Below are positions 7,232 through 14,451 of a stretch of DNA of 38,100 nt, piece by piece. Each line of letters starts with the position of its first letter. Position 1 is the stretch's first letter. Both the position numbers and the translations under genes were made by a program. Source of the DNA: Herbaspirillum autotrophicum (GTDB taxonomy: Bacteria > Pseudomonadota > Gammaproteobacteria > Burkholderiales > Burkholderiaceae_D); contig NZ_LFLS01000045.1 of NCBI RefSeq assembly GCF_001189915.1, positions 1-38,100 on the forward strand, read 5' to 3'. The notes beneath the pieces are model-generated. The model worked only from the letters and a program-made list of their open reading frames with translations. It had not been told where the DNA came from and searched no databases.

Positions 7232-7888
7232 TCACTCACGCTCGTCGCCCGCCAGAATCGCCCGCAGTTGTTCTTCAAACACTTCCGGCGGCTGGCCGCC
7301 CGAGATCAGGTAGCGGTCATTCACGACCACAGCCGGCACGCTGCTGATACCGCGCTGAACCCACAGTGCTTCTTCCGCCCGCACTTCCTGCGCGAAACGA
7401 TCCGATGCCAGCACTTCGCTTGCCTCGGCGCGGTCCAGACCGGCTTGTGCGGCAAGGTCAGCCAGCACCTCGCGGTCCGCAATGTTCTTGCCATCCGTGA
7501 AATACGCGTTGAGCAAGACCTGTTTGAGCGTCATCTGTGCATTCTTCTGCTGCGCCCACGCCAGCAGGCGATGGCCATCGAAGGTGTTGTAGACGCGGCT
7601 GGCATCACCGCGATTCATGGTGAAGCCGACACGCGCCGCCCGGGCCCGGATCTGCTCCCGGTTGGCGCGCGCCTGATCGGCGCTGATGTTGTATTTTTCG
7701 GTGATGTGTTCAAGCTGATCCTGGCCGGCCGCCGGCAAGTCCGGATTAAGCTCGAACGGATGAATGGTGAGGTCGACCGGCGTCGCCGGGCCGATGCGTT
7801 CAAGCGCCGTATTGAGCCCCGCCAGCCCGATGGCGCACCAGGGACATACGATGTCGGAAACAAAATCGATCTTCAAAGTCTTGCTCAT
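7232..7888 (-). CDS. DsbA-family oxidoreductase, FrnE-like
   Basis: Thioredoxin-fold protein of 218 aa in the DsbA/FrnE branch. It begins MSKTLKIDFVSDIVCPWC, with the redox motif C15-P-W-C18 in the first strand-helix. The helical insertion and the second half of the thioredoxin fold follow, including the cis-Pro loop region GISSVPAVVVND and the terminal SGGQPPEVFEEQL. No signal peptide is present, so it acts in the cytoplasm as a disulfide isomerase or oxidoreductase, unlike periplasmic DsbA. The start at 7888 has GAGG about 8 bases upstream; a longer frame to 7912 adds nothing conserved. It appears monocistronic. FrnE proteins are linked to oxidative-stress tolerance (family knowledge). Confidence 0.92.
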   Translation of the reverse strand: MSKTLKIDFVSDIVCPWCAIGLAGLNTALERIGPATPVDLTIHPFELNPDLPAAGQDQLEHITEKYNISADQARANREQIRARAARVGFTMNRGDASRVYNTFDGHRLLAWAQQKNAQMTLKQVLLNAYFTDGKNIADREVLADLAAQAGLDRAEASEVLASDRFAQEVRAEEALWVQRGISSVPAVVVNDRYLISGGQPPEVFEEQLRAILAGDERE

Positions 7889-8002
7889 GGTCGCTGCCTC
7901 GTGGGGTGGCACCTGTTGTCAGGTGGTGTGGATGGAGAGGGATATTGTAAATCCGATGCGGGAATGGCATCGGATGGTGGCCGGCAGCGGACGACGGTTC
8001 AA

Positions 8003-8365
8003 TTATCCACGGACCGTTCCAAACGGCTCAAGCGACTCTGCAACCGGAGGCGTCATCGGGGTTGCAATGCCATCAATTGACCAAACCTCAAGGCCGGCTG
8101 AAAGCGCATCTTGTTCAAAAACAGAAATTCCGAACAAATGCCCTTCCGGGTCGCGCCACCGATAATCGGACAGTAGGCGCATCGCTGATTTTCCGGGCCG
8201 CTGTTCCGCAACCGAAAAATTGATACTTGCACAGCCACATTGACAATGGACGACGACTTTCAACTGCGGGACCTGAGGAAGGAACATCCCGGCATCTGAA
8301 ATCCCATGGCGCAACAGCCAATCTGTCAATTCAAGTTCTCTTTGGCTGAGCGCTCGCGGATTCAT
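8003..8365 (-). CDS. Conserved-looking hypothetical protein with CxCGC motif
   Basis: A 120-aa soluble protein from ATG 8365 (MNPRALSQRELELTDWLLRH). Visible features are a leading helix with a DWLLRHG segment, a strand with three clustered cysteines (VVHCQCGCASINF) and a C-terminal half with DPEGHLFGISVFEQ. The three Cys could bind metal, but no fourth ligand is evident. I recognise no named family. A GTG at 8431 would add 22 residues; neither start has a good ribosome-binding site. It lies 112 bases below the sirtuin stop (46 if the GTG is used), in the same direction and in the same AT-richer stretch, so the two may be co-transcribed and co-acquired. Confidence 0.7.
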   Translation of the reverse strand: MNPRALSQRELELTDWLLRHGISDAGMFLPQVPQLKVVVHCQCGCASINFSVAEQRPGKSAMRLLSDYRWRDPEGHLFGISVFEQDALSAGLEVWSIDGIATPMTPPVAESLEPFGTVRG

Positions 8366-8477
8366 CAAATAACCAGGTGTTTGAGAAACAATCGACTTCC
8401 CATTTATCGTCGTGATGATGCTTAGTGGCACGTCCGCTCATGGCCGCCGATTGCAGCTGTTCGTTGGGACCGGCCGC

Positions 8478-9170
8478 TCAAGGTTTGCGGCCCGCTATCC
8501 AGCAATTCACAATATGGGGAACGACCATTGTGGCACTCCCTCTTAAAAACCTGTGGCCATACGGTGGGTGCATTTCATCAACAGAGACCAGGTATTTCTC
8601 TGATGAGAATTTTGCTTTCTTCAGTAAGCCGGCGGCCGGATGGACGGTAAGAGAGGTTCCAACAGTGATTATCCTTTCCGCATTTGCGACGTATTTTTCC
8701 GCCGCCCTCATCAATCTTACCTCCTCTCCGAACCACACAACATCAGGTCTCAACTGGCTTCCCTTTTCACATGTATCGCCAATTTCCAGGTCGGCCCCAT
8801 CGAGCTGACAGGTCAGGTTTGGATCGACGGAGCTGCGCGCCCTCACTATTTCGCCGTGAAGATGAATTACCTTGGAGGAGCCCGCCCGTTCGTGTAAATC
8901 ATCAATGTTTTGAGTAATTACGACAACATCGAAAAACTCCTCCAAACGGGCAATTGCCCTGTGCGCCTCGTTGGGTTGGGCCGATATCACGGCTCGTCGA
9001 CGCTCATTGTAAAAGCGCAGAACCAGCTCAGGATTTTTGGCCCATCCCTCAGGTGAAGCAACCTCTTCGACCGCATATTCGTTCCACAATCCCCCCATGT
9101 CGCGAAAGGTTCTAAGGCCGCTTTCGGCACTGACACCTGCGCCACTGAAGATGAGGACCTTTTCTTTCAT
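8478..9170 (-). CDS. Sir2-family NAD-dependent protein deacylase (CobB-like)
   Basis: Cytoplasmic sirtuin of 230 aa that removes acyl groups from lysines using NAD+. Residues 10-23 are the NAD loop (GAGVSAESGLRTFR). Y54-x-x-R57 is the class III signature linked to succinyl/malonyl-lysine preference. Residues 87-96 are QNIDDLHERA, H105 in HLHGE is the catalytic histidine, and VWFGE and GTSLTVHPAA follow. The zinc ribbon is degenerate: only C121 and C134 remain of the usual four cysteines. The start at 9170 is a plain ATG with a weak ribosome-binding site. Wobble positions are less GC-rich than in neighbours, hinting at transfer. Confidence 0.93.
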   Translation of the reverse strand: MKEKVLIFSGAGVSAESGLRTFRDMGGLWNEYAVEEVASPEGWAKNPELVLRFYNERRRAVISAQPNEAHRAIARLEEFFDVVVITQNIDDLHERAGSSKVIHLHGEIVRARSSVDPNLTCQLDGADLEIGDTCEKGSQLRPDVVWFGEEVRLMRAAEKYVANAERIITVGTSLTVHPAAGLLKKAKFSSEKYLVSVDEMHPPYGHRFLRGSATMVVPHIVNCWIAGRKP

Positions 9171-9578
9171 ATTGTTCTATACCAATGAATCACTTAATAA
9201 GTATGACCGGCGGCTTCGGGCCAGCAGCGGAGGTACCGGTTTCCACATGTCAATCAATGCCACCACGGACCAAATATCCAAGCGCATAGAATAAATGAAA
9301 ATGCTGAAACAAGGACTGTCCTGTAAATGGCCTTTTGTCTTTCAGACAGTTTCTGATAGTCGTTCAAACCAAAATCAGGTCCTGCCATGTTCATTCTTTT
9401 TGACTGCCAGCCACGCTATTGAAATCAAGAACAGTCGACGGAGCATCACTATCTCCATCATGAAAAATCGCAAAATTACAGCGATATTTATTGCGCTGCT
9501 GGCCGACGCCGGTCACTCACATGTCCGGCAAACATACCCGGTCGCAACGCAATTGCACTTCGCGTTCGCCTGACAACT
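9171..9578. other. AT-richer stretch without a confident gene
   Basis: No supported gene. The only suggestive item is a plus frame starting at 9460 (MKNRKITAIFIALLADAG), which looks like a signal peptide but runs only to a stop at 9571-9573 and lacks a ribosome-binding site. It could be a decayed small exported peptide. Confidence 0.3.
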
Positions 9579-9722
9579 TTAGCCGCCCGGTTCTTCCTTC
9601 AGGCGCTTCACGCGCGCTGCCCCCGTCTCCTGATCCAAACGCAGTGTTCCTGAATTGTTTCCGCCCCACGTTGCGAGCCAGCCGCCTGTATCGCCCATGT
9701 GAAACGTCCGGGCATGTTGCAT
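9579..9722 (-). CDS. Possible 47-aa hypothetical protein
   Basis: ATG 9722 to a TAA at 9579 encodes a 47-residue Gly/Trp-containing product (HMGDTGGWLATWGGNNSG, then a charged tail). The residue pattern looks protein-like, with a strand-turn flavour, but no family is recognised and the ribosome-binding site is weak. A TTG at 9842 would give 87 residues. It is divergent from the tandem peptide genes with the palindrome at 9743-9754 between them. Confidence 0.3.
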   Translation of the reverse strand: MQHARTFHMGDTGGWLATWGGNNSGTLRLDQETGAARVKRLKEEPGG

Positions 9723-9742
9723 TCGCCAGGATTCCCGCTTTG

Positions 9743-9760
9743 TTTCAATTGAAATATAAG
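9743..9760. promoter_or_regulatory. Perfect 12-bp palindrome TTTCAATTGAAA followed by TATAAG
   Basis: TTTCAATTGAAA (9743-9754) is a perfect palindrome, followed directly by TATAAG (9755-9760), which could be a -10 box for the tandem peptide genes. The first peptide ATG is 112 bases downstream, so a long leader would be implied. The -35 match (TTCCCG, 9732-9737) is poor. Confidence 0.35.
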
Positions 9761-9872
9761 CCTGCGGAACTGAAATCGATCCGTAACCGGCGCGGCGCAA
9801 GATACACCCATACCGAAACGAAAAACACAGCGGATCGGTCAACCCGATACTGAATCACTCAAGGAGAACATC

Positions 9873-10028
9873 ATGCGCATCATCACCGCTACTACCGCAG
9901 CAGTCGTCCTGGCTTTCATGACCACCGCAGCCCGCGCCGACAGCATCTTCACCGGCGCTACCGACTACGAGTCGCCCATCGCCATGATCCTGCATGTGGG
10001 TGCCCGCCTCATCGGAAAACTGTTCTGA
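9873..10028 (+). CDS. Small exported peptide, 51 aa, tandem copy 1
   Basis: A 51-residue product with a strong ribosome-binding site (AAGGAG, 6 bases before ATG 9873). Residues 1-22 form a signal peptide (MRIITATTAAVVLAFMTTAA, cleavage after ARA-22). The mature peptide of 29 residues starts DSIFTGATDYESP and ends in a basic amphipathic segment (IAMILHVGARLIGKLF). There is no cysteine, so no disulfide. Its twin at 10092 differs in the mature part only at residue 46 (Leu/Phe), despite ten silent codon changes across the gene. A third relative lies at 7056-6928. The C-terminal helix could associate with membranes, as a regulator, chaperone or antimicrobial-like peptide. No family was recognised. 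Confidence 0.75.
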   Translation: MRIITATTAAVVLAFMTTAARADSIFTGATDYESPIAMILHVGARLIGKLF

Positions 10029-10091
10029 TATCCGGCCGATACCACACCACGCATCACGCAATCACCATCGTCTACGTCAAGGAGAAACATC

Positions 10092-10247
10092 ATGCGCATC
10101 ATCACCGCTGCTACCGCCGCCATCGTCCTGGCGTTCATGACCACCGCCGCCCGCGCCGACAGCATCTTCACCGGCGCCACAGACTACGAGTCGCCCATCG
10201 CCATGATCCTGCATGTGGGCGCCCGCTTCATTGGAAAGTTGTTCTGA
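10092..10247 (+). CDS. Small exported peptide, 51 aa, tandem copy 2
   Basis: Paralogue of the gene at 9873, likewise 51 aa with its own AAGGAG site and signal peptide. Substitutions relative to copy 1 are T7A and V11I in the signal peptide and L46F in the mature part. Positions 23-45 and 47-51 are identical. The separate ribosome-binding site and 63-base spacing suggest co-transcription with independent translation. It ends 85 bases before the convergent glutamine amidotransferase; the intervening sequence holds the palindrome GCCGGTACCGGC (10262-10273) but no U-run. Confidence 0.75.
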   Translation: MRIITAATAAIVLAFMTTAARADSIFTGATDYESPIAMILHVGARFIGKLF

Positions 10248-10332
10248 TGGCAAGTTGTGCAGCCGGTACCGGCCCGCGAAACCCGGATTGGCGCCGCTGA
10301 CGAACTATCTTGTCGGCGGTGCCGGTCGCATG

Positions 10333-11103
10333 TCAGCCGCGTGCGACGGCGCTCAGGATGGCCGTCGGGGGACAGGATAAGGTCGTGCGCTGCGCAACAA
10401 AGACTGGCCGGTCCAACTGACTGGTCCAGGCCCGATAGGTTTGATCCGCGATCGTGTGCAATGCTGCGATCCGGTCATGCAACGCTTGCAGAATTTGCGT
10501 TTCGCTTTGCACCGCCGGCCCTTGCGCGCAACGAAGTTCGGCCCGCCCGGCTGCGCACCAATCGCGGATGCTGTCTGCGGTCACTTCCAGATGTCCCTGG
10601 AATGCCCAATGACGGCCACGGCTGAAGCCCTTGTTCAGGCAATGGCTGCCATACATGGTACGGATCGCGCCCACCGGAATTTCAAACGTATCGTAATGCC
10701 AGTTGAAGATCGTCGCTTGTCGCGGCAGTCCCATCACCTGTTGTGCTGGCGGGGTGATCCATATCTGGCTCCAGCCGATATTCGGACAACTATTGCGGCT
10801 GACTTTGGCGCCCATGGCACGCGCCAGCATTTGTGCGCCAAAACAATGGCCGAGCACCGGAATATCACGCCGGATGGCATCTTGCAGCAATCGCCGCTCA
10901 TCTTCAATCCACGGCAACATTTCATTCACGCAGTGATCGCTGCCCAACACGACAATGCCGCCAAACTTGCTGGCATCGATGGGCGCTTTTCCGTCCGAGG
11001 CAGGTGAAATGAGCCGGTACGGGATGCCGTTTTCGTCCAAATGGTCGCGCAGTACACCCGGCCCTTGCGTTGCTTCGTGTTGAAGAATGGCGATGGGTCT
11101 CAT
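10333..11103 (-). CDS. Class I glutamine amidotransferase-like protein
   Basis: Stand-alone GATase1-fold protein of 256 aa, related to the GMP-synthase-like amidotransferases used in amide transfer or gamma-glutamyl hydrolysis. The nucleophile is C87 in the elbow GHCFGAQ. The matching His and Glu are H171 and E173 in GHLEVT, and FNWHYDTFEIP is the usual WH(D/S)D-type loop. The C-terminal 70 residues form a helical extension. The start at 11103 is an ATG. No synthetase partner adjoins it, so the acceptor substrate is unknown. It is monocistronic and convergent with the tandem peptide genes. Confidence 0.9.
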   Translation of the reverse strand: MRPIAILQHEATQGPGVLRDHLDENGIPYRLISPASDGKAPIDASKFGGIVVLGSDHCVNEMLPWIEDERRLLQDAIRRDIPVLGHCFGAQMLARAMGAKVSRNSCPNIGWSQIWITPPAQQVMGLPRQATIFNWHYDTFEIPVGAIRTMYGSHCLNKGFSRGRHWAFQGHLEVTADSIRDWCAAGRAELRCAQGPAVQSETQILQALHDRIAALHTIADQTYRAWTSQLDRPVFVAQRTTLSCPPTAILSAVARG

Positions 11104-11296
11104 AAAGTCACGGCTTGCATCAACAAGCCTGTAGTGATGGAGACCTCAATGTAGAAGCTTCGGTATAAAAACTGGATTCTATTTGATGGGTTTCACGTAA
11201 AAAATACGTAAAGAAATCTGACGCGATCTCACACGTTAGCTGAGCGAGTTCGCCGCGATCACCGCGCAAGCATTACCGGATTAAAAAATGCCATGG
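11104..11296. other. Intergenic region upstream of the amidotransferase
   Basis: No gene is visible. The stretch is AT-richer and includes ACGTA-AAAAA-TACGT (11195-11209), a 5-bp inverted repeat around an A-tract, which may belong to the promoter region of the minus-strand amidotransferase. Confidence 0.35.
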
Positions 11297-11331
11297 AAAA
11301 ATGCCGAGGGAATGCCTCTTTCTGCCGGCAT
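11297..11331 (-). terminator. Intrinsic terminator of the cupin-GNAT-SBP operon
   Basis: On the minus strand, a stem pairs ATGCCG with CGGCAT (11326-11331 and 11301-11306), with an inner GAGG/CCTC pairing possible. It is followed by five Ts (11297-11301). It lies about 65 bases past the solute-binding-protein stop, a normal place for an intrinsic terminator. Confidence 0.5.
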
Positions 11332-11394
11332 TGCGAGCGTTGTCAACAAACCGGCGCCACATGCGCGGCATGAGCCAGTCGCTGGCCGCCATGC

Positions 11395-12258
11395 TCAGTC
11401 ATCTTTGGCGGCGACCAGCGCACCTTCAATCCGGTGCCGGGCCAATGCCGCAGCGACAAAGCCGGAAGCTTTCATTTCTTCGACAAATGCCGCCAGATAC
11501 GTGGCGGCCTCATCGCCTTTGGCCTTGGGCACGCCCATCGCCTGCCGGATCACCATGAAGCGCTGCGCCAGAATCCGCACGCCGCCGGCCTGTGCCGCAT
11601 CCTGTTCCAGTTGCTGTTTTACCCCTGCCGCCACCGCCAGATTCTGCGTCAAAAAATCCCGTATTACCGCCGGCGAAGTTGCCGAGCGCACGATCGTGGC
11701 GTGCTGCAATTCACGCGTCAAAAACAAGTCATAGGCACTGCCCTTGCCCACCGCGACGGTAATACCCTGGCGGTCGACCTGCTCGTTGCTGGTAATCGGC
11801 GAGTCGGTACGCACGGCGTAAAAACCTTCGATCAAGACATACGGCTGGGTGAAGCTGATCTTTTGCCCGCGCTTGGGATCGACTGCAAAAAAGCCGATAT
11901 CGGCCTTGTCTTGCTCAACGTTGTCGACCGATTCACCGGCCGACCTGACCGTCACCAGTTGCAAGGGCAAGCCCAACCGTTGGGCCAGTTCCTGCGCCAG
12001 ATCGACCGAGACACCGGCCGCCTGGCCGGTGGCCGGATCGAGATTGGCCAAGACCGGATTGCCGAGATTGATCGATGCCCGCAAGGTTCCGCCCGGCGCG
12101 AATACCGCTGCCAGGCGGGTGATCGCCGCTTGTGAATAGATGATGCGCGTCATGCCTGCTCCCGATGTTTGTGCCTGTGCGGCAGCGTTGAACAATAACA
12201 ATGCCACCAGTGCCGGATAGCACCGCCAGTGACTTGATCTGATCGAAGCGTGCTTCAT
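11395..12258 (-). CDS. Periplasmic amino-acid-type solute-binding protein
   Basis: Family 3 extracellular solute-binding protein, 287 aa, with an N-terminal signal peptide (CYPALVALLLFNAAAQAQ, cleaved near residue 30). The two-lobe signature is clear: LRASINLGNPVLANLDPATG, then GVSVDLAQELAQRLGLPLQL, ADIGFFAVDPKRGQKISFT, QPYVLIEGFYAV and the VAVGKGSAYDLFL hinge. It should bind a polar or amino-acid-like ligand in the periplasm. No permease or ATPase adjoins it, so it is an orphan that borrows a transporter or serves as a sensor. Its ATG overlaps the stop of the upstream GNAT gene (ATGA), showing translational coupling. Confidence 0.92.
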   Translation of the reverse strand: MKHASIRSSHWRCYPALVALLLFNAAAQAQTSGAGMTRIIYSQAAITRLAAVFAPGGTLRASINLGNPVLANLDPATGQAAGVSVDLAQELAQRLGLPLQLVTVRSAGESVDNVEQDKADIGFFAVDPKRGQKISFTQPYVLIEGFYAVRTDSPITSNEQVDRQGITVAVGKGSAYDLFLTRELQHATIVRSATSPAVIRDFLTQNLAVAAGVKQQLEQDAAQAGGVRILAQRFMVIRQAMGVPKAKGDEAATYLAAFVEEMKASGFVAAALARHRIEGALVAAKDD

Positions 12259-12749
12259 GCTGGCTGGCCCTTGTTGTTGGTTGACGCTGGCGTAGCCGGC
12301 AGTGTCTTGGCCATTTCGGTGGTGGCATTCCAGCCCAGCCCCTCATACAAAGGCCGGCCCATTTGCGTGGCATGCAGAATCGCAAATTGCAGGCCGCGCC
12401 GGGCAAACTCTTCTTCTGCCAATTGCATCAGTTGCTGTGCGATGCCTTGCCGCCGGTATGCCGTTTCGACATACACATTGAGCACATAGCCGCGCTGATC
12501 CTGCATCGGATGCGACGGATGTGGCGGCCAGTCGATTGCCATCAGGCCGATACCGGCAATCACCTGCTCCTGCCTGGTCAACAGAAAACCGAAGTAGCGT
12601 TGATCCAGCAAACGCGGCTTGAGCCAGAGCCGAAAGGAATCAGTCATGAGCGCGAGCGTGGCGTCATCACGCCCGGCTTCGCGAAACATTTGTTCGCGTT
12701 GCCGACAAATCACGTCGAGGTCATCGACGTCTAATGAACGTGATTGCAT
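12255..12749 (-). CDS. GNAT N-acetyltransferase
   Basis: A 164-aa acetyltransferase from ATG 12749 (MQSRSLDVDDLDV). The GNAT core is visible: a central strand (FGFLLTRQEQVIAGIGLMAI), the conserved LNVYVETAYRRQGIAQQLMQ strand-loop-helix with the acetyl-CoA motif RRQGIA, and the closing LHATQMGRPLYEGLGW. Upstream in-frame codons to 12818 overlap the cupin gene and are not family-like. It is the middle gene of a cupin-GNAT-SBP operon: 22 bases after the cupin stop and a 4-base overlap with the solute-binding protein. The substrate is unknown, possibly an amine or amino acid handled by the operon. Confidence 0.9.
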   Translation of the reverse strand: MQSRSLDVDDLDVICRQREQMFREAGRDDATLALMTDSFRLWLKPRLLDQRYFGFLLTRQEQVIAGIGLMAIDWPPHPSHPMQDQRGYVLNVYVETAYRRQGIAQQLMQLAEEEFARRGLQFAILHATQMGRPLYEGLGWNATTEMAKTLPATPASTNNKGQPA

Positions 12750-12771
12750 TGCCCGCCTTTCCTGGAGATGC

Positions 12772-13185
12772 TCAAATCCTAACATCATTGATGGCGGTGC
12801 GGGCCCCGCCTTCATCACCGGTATTGAGCACCCCGCGCGGCTCGATCAGCAGCAACCTGACTTCCCCTTCGGCAAACGGTTTGTGTTCGACCCCCTTGGG
12901 TACCACGAACATTTCGCCCGCACCCAATTGCACATGACCATCGCGAAAGTCGATCCGCAACCGCCCGTCCAGAACAATAAAGGTTTCGTCCGTATCGACG
13001 TGATCATGCCAGATAAAGTCGCCCTGAATTTTGACCAGCTTGAACTGGTAGTCATTCATTTCAGCGATGACCTTGGGTGCCCATTGTTCGCTGAACAAGG
13101 AAAATTTTTCCGCGAAATTGATGCGTTGATATGTATTTCCGCGAATTGCTGCCGGTGTCGTTGGCGACCGTGGATGCGTGCTCAT
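12772..13185 (-). CDS. Cupin-domain protein
   Basis: Single-domain cupin of 137 aa from ATG 13185 (GAGG about 8 bases upstream). Cupin motif 1 is visible as WHDHVDTDETFIVLDGRLRI, with two His and a Glu that can bind a metal. Motif 2 follows as GEMFVVPKGVEHKPFAEGEV, with the third His. Such small cupins may be enzymes or sensors, and the reaction cannot be assigned. It is the first gene of the operon with the GNAT and the solute-binding protein, and its promoter must lie in the 78 bases before the AraC gene end. Confidence 0.9.
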   Translation of the reverse strand: MSTHPRSPTTPAAIRGNTYQRINFAEKFSLFSEQWAPKVIAEMNDYQFKLVKIQGDFIWHDHVDTDETFIVLDGRLRIDFRDGHVQLGAGEMFVVPKGVEHKPFAEGEVRLLLIEPRGVLNTGDEGGARTAINDVRI

Positions 13186-13263
13186 GGCGTGTACCTCTGG
13201 TGGGATCAGAAACACCCAGCATAGTCAAACCAATGCCTTGATTCTTGTACGATTGTGCACGTC

Positions 13264-14085
13264 TCAGCCAGATCGCGGGCGGCCTTGCAGTTTCAGCCAG
13301 CGCAACGGCGGCAGGCCCCAGGTATTGGTGAAATGCCCGGTCATGTGGCTTTGATCGACAAAGCCGGCGATCAGCGCCGCACTTGCCAGCGACTGCCCCT
13401 GCATCAGCAAGGTACGGACCAGATCCAGCCGGCGCATGATCAGATAGCGATACGGACTGGTGCCGAACAGCTGCCGGAAGTCGCGCGACAGGCTCCAGCG
13501 ATCACGTCCGCTGTGCTGCGCCATGTCATCCAGCGTGACGGGCCGGTCGAGCGTGTCATGGATGAACTGCCGCGCCGTTTCTGCCGCGCGGTAATCGAGG
13601 CTTTTTCTGCCGGTGGGGACGCCGGCGACGGCGTTCAATGCCTGCGCCAGATCAAACAGCGCATCGTCTTCTTCCAAGGCATCGAGCGGACGCTCCATGC
13701 CTTGCAGCAAAGCGCGGGTGGCGGCCGCCAGCCGCGGGTCCAATGACATGCCGTTGCGGATGAATGGCAATGGTTTGCCGCCGAGAATCTGCTGGATCAG
13801 CGCCGGCTCGACATAGATCTTCCGATACTGAAAGCCATCGGCAGTACCGGCCTGGCCGTCATGCGCTTCGTCGGGATGCAACACCATGGTGGTGCCCGGC
13901 AGACTGTGGCGTTCCTGGCCGCGATACTGGAAACTTTGCACGCCCGAAAGCGTGGTCCCTATCGCATAGGTATCGTGGCGATGCAGCGCATAGCCGTAAC
14001 CGGCAATGAAAGCCTCGATACGCTCCAGCTTGCCGGCGTACGGCGCGCGGCAGATCCAGTCAGTTGCATTTTTATCATGCGCCAT
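13264..14085 (-). CDS. AraC-family transcriptional regulator
   Basis: DNA-binding regulator of 273 aa. The N-terminal half is a cupin-like AraC ligand-binding domain (LHRHDTYAIGTTLSGVQSFQ, VLHPDEAHDG). The C-terminal half (about 165-265) has two helix-turn-helix units: VTLDDMAQHSGRDRWSLSRD, then SLASAALIAGFVDQSHMTGH. LysE exporter genes are often next to this regulator type, and one lies 0.5 kb upstream at 15240-14611. The cupin-GNAT-SBP operon follows directly downstream on the same strand. Either could be its target. The start is the ATG at 14085. Confidence 0.93.
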   Translation of the reverse strand: MAHDKNATDWICRAPYAGKLERIEAFIAGYGYALHRHDTYAIGTTLSGVQSFQYRGQERHSLPGTTMVLHPDEAHDGQAGTADGFQYRKIYVEPALIQQILGGKPLPFIRNGMSLDPRLAAATRALLQGMERPLDALEEDDALFDLAQALNAVAGVPTGRKSLDYRAAETARQFIHDTLDRPVTLDDMAQHSGRDRWSLSRDFRQLFGTSPYRYLIMRRLDLVRTLLMQGQSLASAALIAGFVDQSHMTGHFTNTWGLPPLRWLKLQGRPRSG

Positions 14086-14288
14086 GGCAACACGCTCGCG
14101 GTTGAGGACAACGCGATACCCGTGAACAAGTCAGATGAAGTTGCCGAGCAGCATGAAACATTTCCCGCAACGGGGAGCGCACAGCGAAAAACCGGGGAGT
14201 ATTTGGGGCTGGTGCAGGCACGTCGTGAACTGTACGACAACTGTCCACAACGTGTAATACGGGTATAACGGGGCTTACTTGCAACGCA

Positions 14289-14417
14289 TCAGGCTTGCTT
14301 GTCGTCACCACGTTCGGCGACTTCGGCAGCCAGTTCGTCGAGCATGCTGTTGAGCAGCTTGTTGAAGTAAATACGATAAGTCGATTCCATGTTCTTGATG
14401 CGGCGCAGTTTACGCAT
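14289..14417 (-). CDS. Small basic/acidic helical protein, 42 aa
   Basis: A short gene with a clear ribosome-binding site (AAGGA, 6 bases before ATG 14417). The product is 42 aa: a basic start (MRKLRRIKN), an aromatic middle (STYRIYFNKLL) and an acidic amphipathic helix (SMLDELAAEVAERGDDKQA). It has no signal peptide or membrane segment, so it is probably cytoplasmic. A longer frame to 14483 has no supporting start signal. A good -10 element and an inverted repeat sit upstream (14452-14480), which supports expression. I recognise no family. A nucleic-acid- or protein-binding micro-regulator is one possibility. Confidence 0.6.
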   Translation of the reverse strand: MRKLRRIKNMESTYRIYFNKLLNSMLDELAAEVAERGDDKQA

Positions 14418-14451
14418 GATATTCCTTGGTTTGGTGTGGAGATTGTTCAGC

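Larger units (their letters stand above)
9860..10247 (+). repeat. Tandem duplication of a small-peptide gene
   Basis: Two units, 9860-10028 and 10078-10247, each contain CAAGGAGAA(A)CATC plus a 52-codon reading frame. The coding parts differ at 13 codons: 10 synonymous and 3 non-synonymous. The 49 bases between units are not repeated. The excess of silent changes shows that both copies have been kept as protein-coding genes since duplication. Confidence 0.85.

Noticed and set aside
8366..8441. Alternative frame from ATG 8441 upstream of the CxCGC protein
   Set aside because: It runs into another frame of the hypothetical gene and is broken; no ribosome-binding site supports it.
9855..10180. 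Minus-strand ORFs across the tandem peptide genes
   Set aside because: They lack ribosome-binding sites. The plus-strand frames have strong ones, signal peptides and synonymous-biased divergence.
10262..10273. Palindrome GCCGGTACCGGC as terminator of the tandem peptide genes
   Set aside because: Self-complementary with no loop and no following U-run; too weak to claim.
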